A DNA stretch of 64,000 nucleotides from Eutrophobius brisbanensis (lineage in GTDB: Bacteria > Pseudomonadota > Gammaproteobacteria > Eutrophobiales > Eutrophobiaceae): contig JAYPQE010000003.1 in NCBI GenBank assembly GCA_038131795.1, positions 1,612,001-1,676,000 of the forward strand, read 5' to 3'. A model generated the notes under the pieces. The model was given only the letters and a program-made list of their open reading frames with translations, had not been told where the DNA came from and did not search any database. Positions 61,458 through 64,000 of the stretch are shown in pieces (positions within the stretch are counted from its first letter, which is position 1; every line of letters begins with the position of its first letter). The position numbers and the translations under genes are program-made.

Positions 61458-62083
61458 AACCTTAACCTCGTAACATTCATGTCCTGCCATTGAATATTAT
61501 CATGCGAGGTTAAGAGAATGATGCCATTGGCCTGAAGATGCTCCTGAAAAACCCGCTTCATGTCATTTTTCCCCTGTTCATCCAGGGAGGTAAATGGCTC
61601 ATCGAGTATCCATAAAAGTGCCTGGTTGATTGATAGCCTTGCCAGGGACAGACGACGTTTTTGTCCCGCGGACAAGGTATAGGCATAGATATTCTCATAA
61701 CCGCCCAAACCATATCTTTCAAGTACCTTGGAATAGTCATTTGTTGTAACCTGATTTCCCAATGCAGACAGGACCTTCAGGTTTTCCAGGCAGGTCAACC
61801 CGGCTTTAATCCCATTTTTATGGCCAAGGTAGTTCAGTCCGCCCCGGTATTCCTCCATGACAGAATAGATGCTGTTATTACCCCATCGAATCTCCCCTTC
61901 ATCGGCTTCAATAAGTCCACATAGAGTTTTCAATAATGTGGTTTTTCCACTACCATTTTCACCTTCAATTTGAATCAGTTCCCCTAGCCGCGCAGTGAAA
62001 TCCAGACCCCCAAAAAATGCCTTATCATAGCGATAGCAATAAAGCCCGCTAACGGTTAAAGATGTTTCCAGAGTGTTTGGCAT
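61454..62083 (-). CDS. ccmA: Haem exporter ATPase CcmA
   Basis: A 209-residue ABC ATPase powering release of haem-CcmE. Walker A GENGSGKTTLL, signature LSAGQKRRLSLARL, Walker B LWILDEPFTSLD, and the H-loop LLTSHDN are present. It is the first gene of a complete ccmABCDEFGHI order on the minus strand; 161 bp separate it from the divergent DUF4404 gene, the likely promoter region for the cluster, without a box I could support. Confidence 0.96.
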   Translation of the reverse strand: MPNTLETSLTVSGLYCYRYDKAFFGGLDFTARLGELIQIEGENGSGKTTLLKTLCGLIEADEGEIRWGNNSIYSVMEEYRGGLNYLGHKNGIKAGLTCLENLKVLSALGNQVTTNDYSKVLERYGLGGYENIYAYTLSAGQKRRLSLARLSINQALLWILDEPFTSLDEQGKNDMKRVFQEHLQANGIILLTSHDNIQWQDMNVTRLRL

Positions 62084-62244
62084 ATTCGCGACTACATTTG
62101 ACCTGATTAATTGTTGTTAATTTCTCTATTTCCAGACTGTGATCCTATCATATCGATATAAATCGTTATATTTATCTGGTCCGTATTCATGCTATATTGA
62201 CATTGAGAATATGATTAATTTCCACCGTAAATATAAATTCCGAA

Positions 62245-62508
62245 ATGAGTAAAGAAAATCTACGTAATGACCTGGAACGGCTTCGCGCTGAAGTCAATCA
62301 GCTCTCCAACTCTCAACCGGAAACCCGGCAGAGACTGGATACCCTGATTACCGATATTGAAGACCGAATCGATACTGAAATTGAAGATAACGATGGAAAT
62401 CTGATGGAAGATATCAGAGATTACATTACAAAATTTTAAACCGAACATCCAAGGGCCACAGCCATCTTGAATGACATTATGGTCACATTAAGCAATATGG
62501 GCATCTAA
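62245..62508 (+). pseudogene. DUF4404 protein interrupted by an in-frame TAA
   Basis: A coiled-coil-like start (SKENLRNDLERLRAEVNQL, PETRQRLDTLITDIEDRI) runs for 64 codons to TAA 62437-62439. In the same frame 22 more codons read TEHPRATAILNDIMVTLSNM and a final GI to TAA 62506-62508. From memory, DUF4404 proteins are about 85 residues and end in just such a HP..TAILNDIM..LSNMGI tail, so the stop splits one gene. A GAA-to-TAA change would explain it. The short form may still fold partly. Confidence 0.72.
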
Positions 62509-62515
62509 GGTATGG

Positions 62516-62998
62516 TTACTCTTCTGTATCTGAGGAGGAAGAAGAACCCAATAGTAGACCAATACCCAGTCCCGCACCGATCCATACGCCTATTGGGGCG
62601 ATAGCCGACATGTCTGAAATTGTCCCCTTGATTTCATCCATGACACTGACCTGGTCTTCGTAATCAATCTCCTCTTCTTCATTCTGTTTGTAGACCTTAT
62701 ATAACTGATAATAGTTAATCCCTGAGAGGTAAATTCCTTCTATCTAACCGGGGGTGAGTTTAAAATCAAATACAGCACCTCTATCCAACTGCTTGAAATA
62801 AGATACCTTGTCATATCTGGAATAGGCATGGCTATCAAAACGTGGTCCATATGTAGTCTTGTCTTCTGTATATCTGGGCCCATCAAATGGAATAGAAATG
62901 TAAAACATCGCCTGCGGATTAATAGCAAGATCATCTGCCATGGTATTCGCAGAGACCGTGGTTAGTAGCAAAGATATAACCAGATAAACTAATCGCAT
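62516..62998 (-). pseudogene. Secreted/membrane protein split by an in-frame TAG
   Basis: ATG 62998 encodes a signal peptide (LVYLVISLLLTTVSANTMA) and about 60 residues ending FDFKLTPG, then TAG (62746-62744). The frame continues for 75 codons: IEGIYLSGINYYQLYKVYKQ, an acidic stretch NEEEEIDYEDQ, and a C-terminal glycine-rich membrane segment (PIGVWIGAGLGIGLLLG) with a Ser/acidic tail to TAA 62518-62516. The two halves join naturally into one secreted, C-terminally anchored protein of 160 residues. Not recognised. Two separate small genes is the less likely reading, as the second half has no good start. Confidence 0.5.
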
Positions 62999-63042
62999 AA
63001 CATTCCCCTTATGGTCTTTCGCCCTTCATTAAGAGTAATAGA

Positions 63043-64000
63043 TTATAGTGTGACTTTACGTAATCTTAAAGCATTGGTGATGACGGTAACAGAGCTGAAA
63101 CTCATTGCCGCTGCTGCAATCATTGGTGACAATAATAAGCCAAACATAGGGTAGAATACTCCGGCAGCCACCGGGACGCCTAATGAATTATAAATAAAAG
63201 CAAAGAACAGATTCTGGCGAATATTCTTCATAGTGGCCTTACTGAGTCTGAATGCCCTGACAATACCTGTTAAATCACCTTTGACCAATGTCACACCGGC
63301 ACTTTCAATTGCAATATCGGTGCCGGTACCCATAGCGATTCCCACATTGGCCTGGGCCAGGGCGGGGGCATCATTTATGCCGTCCCCCGCCATTGCCACG
63401 ATACGGCCTTCAGATTGTAGTTGTTTGATAATCTCGGCCTTCTGATCGGGCAATACCTGTGAATACACTTTATCAATCTCAAGAATCGAAGCTATCCGCT
63501 CTGCAACACGATTATGATCGCCGGTGAGGATAACGACATTAAGCTTCTGCTTATGCAAACTAGAGATTGCTTCCCGAGTAGTTTCCTTTATGGTATCCGT
63601 TACCCCCAGCAAGCCGCAAAGTGTATTATCAACGGCCACAAACATTACTACCTGTCCAGAGACAATCAATTCATCCACCTGCTCTATCTGGCCTTCAATG
63701 TTTATTGACAAGTCATTCATTAAGGATGTGTTCCCTATGGCAACCTGATAACCTTCGACCAGACCACTGATCCCCTTACCAGGCTGGTAGTTAAATTCTG
63801 ACACCTTCAGGAAGTCCAGCCCTCTGTCTTTTGCGGCGTTAATTATGGCGTTACTCAACGCATGTTCACTATTGGTTTCCAGACTGGCCGCAAGTTGTAA
63901 TAACAATTCTTCATGCATTTCTCCACAGGTAACAATCGTTTCAAGAACCGGTATGCCGACTGTAAGAGTCCCTGTCTTATCAACCACAATGGTGTCCACT
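63043..64000 (-). CDS. copA: Copper-transporting P1B-type ATPase, N-terminal part cut by window edge
   Basis: The C-terminal about 319 residues of a heavy-metal pump. Phosphorylation site DKTGTLTVG lies at the window edge, then the ATP-binding domain (GKGISGLVEGYQVAIGN, ILTGDHNRVAERIA, MAGDGINDAPALAQA) and two last helices with YNSLGVPVAAG and MSFSSVTVITNALRL, the residues (YN, MxxSS) that define Cu+ specificity. The N-terminal metal-binding domains and first helices lie outside. The nucleotide-site dipeptide is HA (SEHALSNAI) where HP is usual. Ends in TAA or similar beyond VTL. Confidence 0.93.
   Translation of the reverse strand, partial: VDTIVVDKTGTLTVGIPVLETIVTCGEMHEELLLQLAASLETNSEHALSNAIINAAKDRGLDFLKVSEFNYQPGKGISGLVEGYQVAIGNTSLMNDLSINIEGQIEQVDELIVSGQVVMFVAVDNTLCGLLGVTDTIKETTREAISSLHKQKLNVVILTGDHNRVAERIASILEIDKVYSQVLPDQKAEIIKQLQSEGRIVAMAGDGINDAPALAQANVGIAMGTGTDIAIESAGVTLVKGDLTGIVRAFRLSKATMKNIRQNLFFAFIYNSLGVPVAAGVFYPMFGLLLSPMIAAAAMSFSSVTVITNALRLRKVTL

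Noticed and set aside
1..64000. Stop-codon reassignment as an explanation of interrupted genes
   Set aside because: TAG, TGA and TAA all act as genuine stops of intact genes here (hisC ends TAG, rho TGA, trxA TAA), and all three interrupt genes.
1..64000. CRISPR array or rRNA operon
   Set aside because: No regularly spaced direct repeats and no rRNA-like sequence were seen.

Overview
The window reads as a contiguous piece of a gammaproteobacterial chromosome. The evidence is gene content and order: trxA-rho; lptM-lysA; glnA-DUF4124-ntrB-ntrC; groES-groEL behind a CIRCE operator; the rpsU-yqeY-dnaG-rpoD macromolecular-synthesis block followed by a CAU tRNA; tesA divergent from ybbA-ybbP; and a full ccmABCDEFGHI cluster. 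A dissimilatory-type ATP sulfurylase (sat) beside groESL, together with cytochrome c maturation, fits a sulfur-oxidising lineage, but that is inference from one gene. The genus cannot be named from the sequence. Most of the window has balanced base composition. One stretch (about 18,300-23,245) is visibly AT-rich and looks acquired.

Layout. 1-7.3 kb: 3' part of hisC, a membrane-protein gene split by an amber codon, a GNAT acetyltransferase, a His-rich periplasmic protein, and an asnB / CDP-glycerol-transferase-like / nucleotidyltransferase-HAD cluster probably making a surface polymer. 7.5-9.8 kb: hemB, arsC-like, dienelactone hydrolase. 9.9-14.8 kb: nitrogen control, with ntrC, ntrB, a DUF4124 gene and glnA. 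A sigma-54 promoter and NtrC sites can be read directly upstream of glnA, and an NtrC site lies at the start of ntrB. 14.8-18.2 kb: lysA, lptM, trxA, rho. 18.3-23.2 kb: a defence island with a McrB-like NTPase, a McrC-like PD-(D/E)xK nuclease, a cytosine-C5 DNA methyltransferase and two unrecognised genes, one probably a tandem ribbon-helix-helix protein. The island appears to have replaced the natural end of groEL. 23.2-26.9 kb: groEL, groES, sat and a small TGA-interrupted gene. 26.9-40.9 kb: NUDIX, tesA, ybbAP, hemH, a CULT-domain (cereblon-like) protein, slt, an NDUFA9-like reductase, cca, an ATP/ADP-carrier-like transporter and an acyltransferase. 40.9-48.4 kb: uppP, a lipoprotein, midA-like, a pteridine-reductase-like SDR, folK, folB, plsY, tsaD, rpsU, yqeY. 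48.6-54.5 kb: dnaG, rpoD, tRNA, a cyclophilin and small genes. 54.5-62.1 kb: pdxH and ccmI to ccmA. 62.2-64 kb: DUF4404, an interrupted secreted/membrane protein, and the C-terminal part of a copper P-type ATPase cut by the window edge.

Two things stand out. First, the island combines GTP-dependent McrBC-type restriction genes with a cognate-looking cytosine methyltransferase, which resembles the LlaJI/BsuMI type of system, and carries its own possible regulator. Second, five small accessory genes (about 1.9 kb in total) each have exactly one in-frame stop with an intact, protein-like frame on both sides (TAG, TGA, TAA, TAA, TAG), while none of the core genes in the window is interrupted. This points to selective decay of accessory genes or to programmed readthrough rather than random sequence error. 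One of the five has a SECIS-like hairpin immediately after its TGA.
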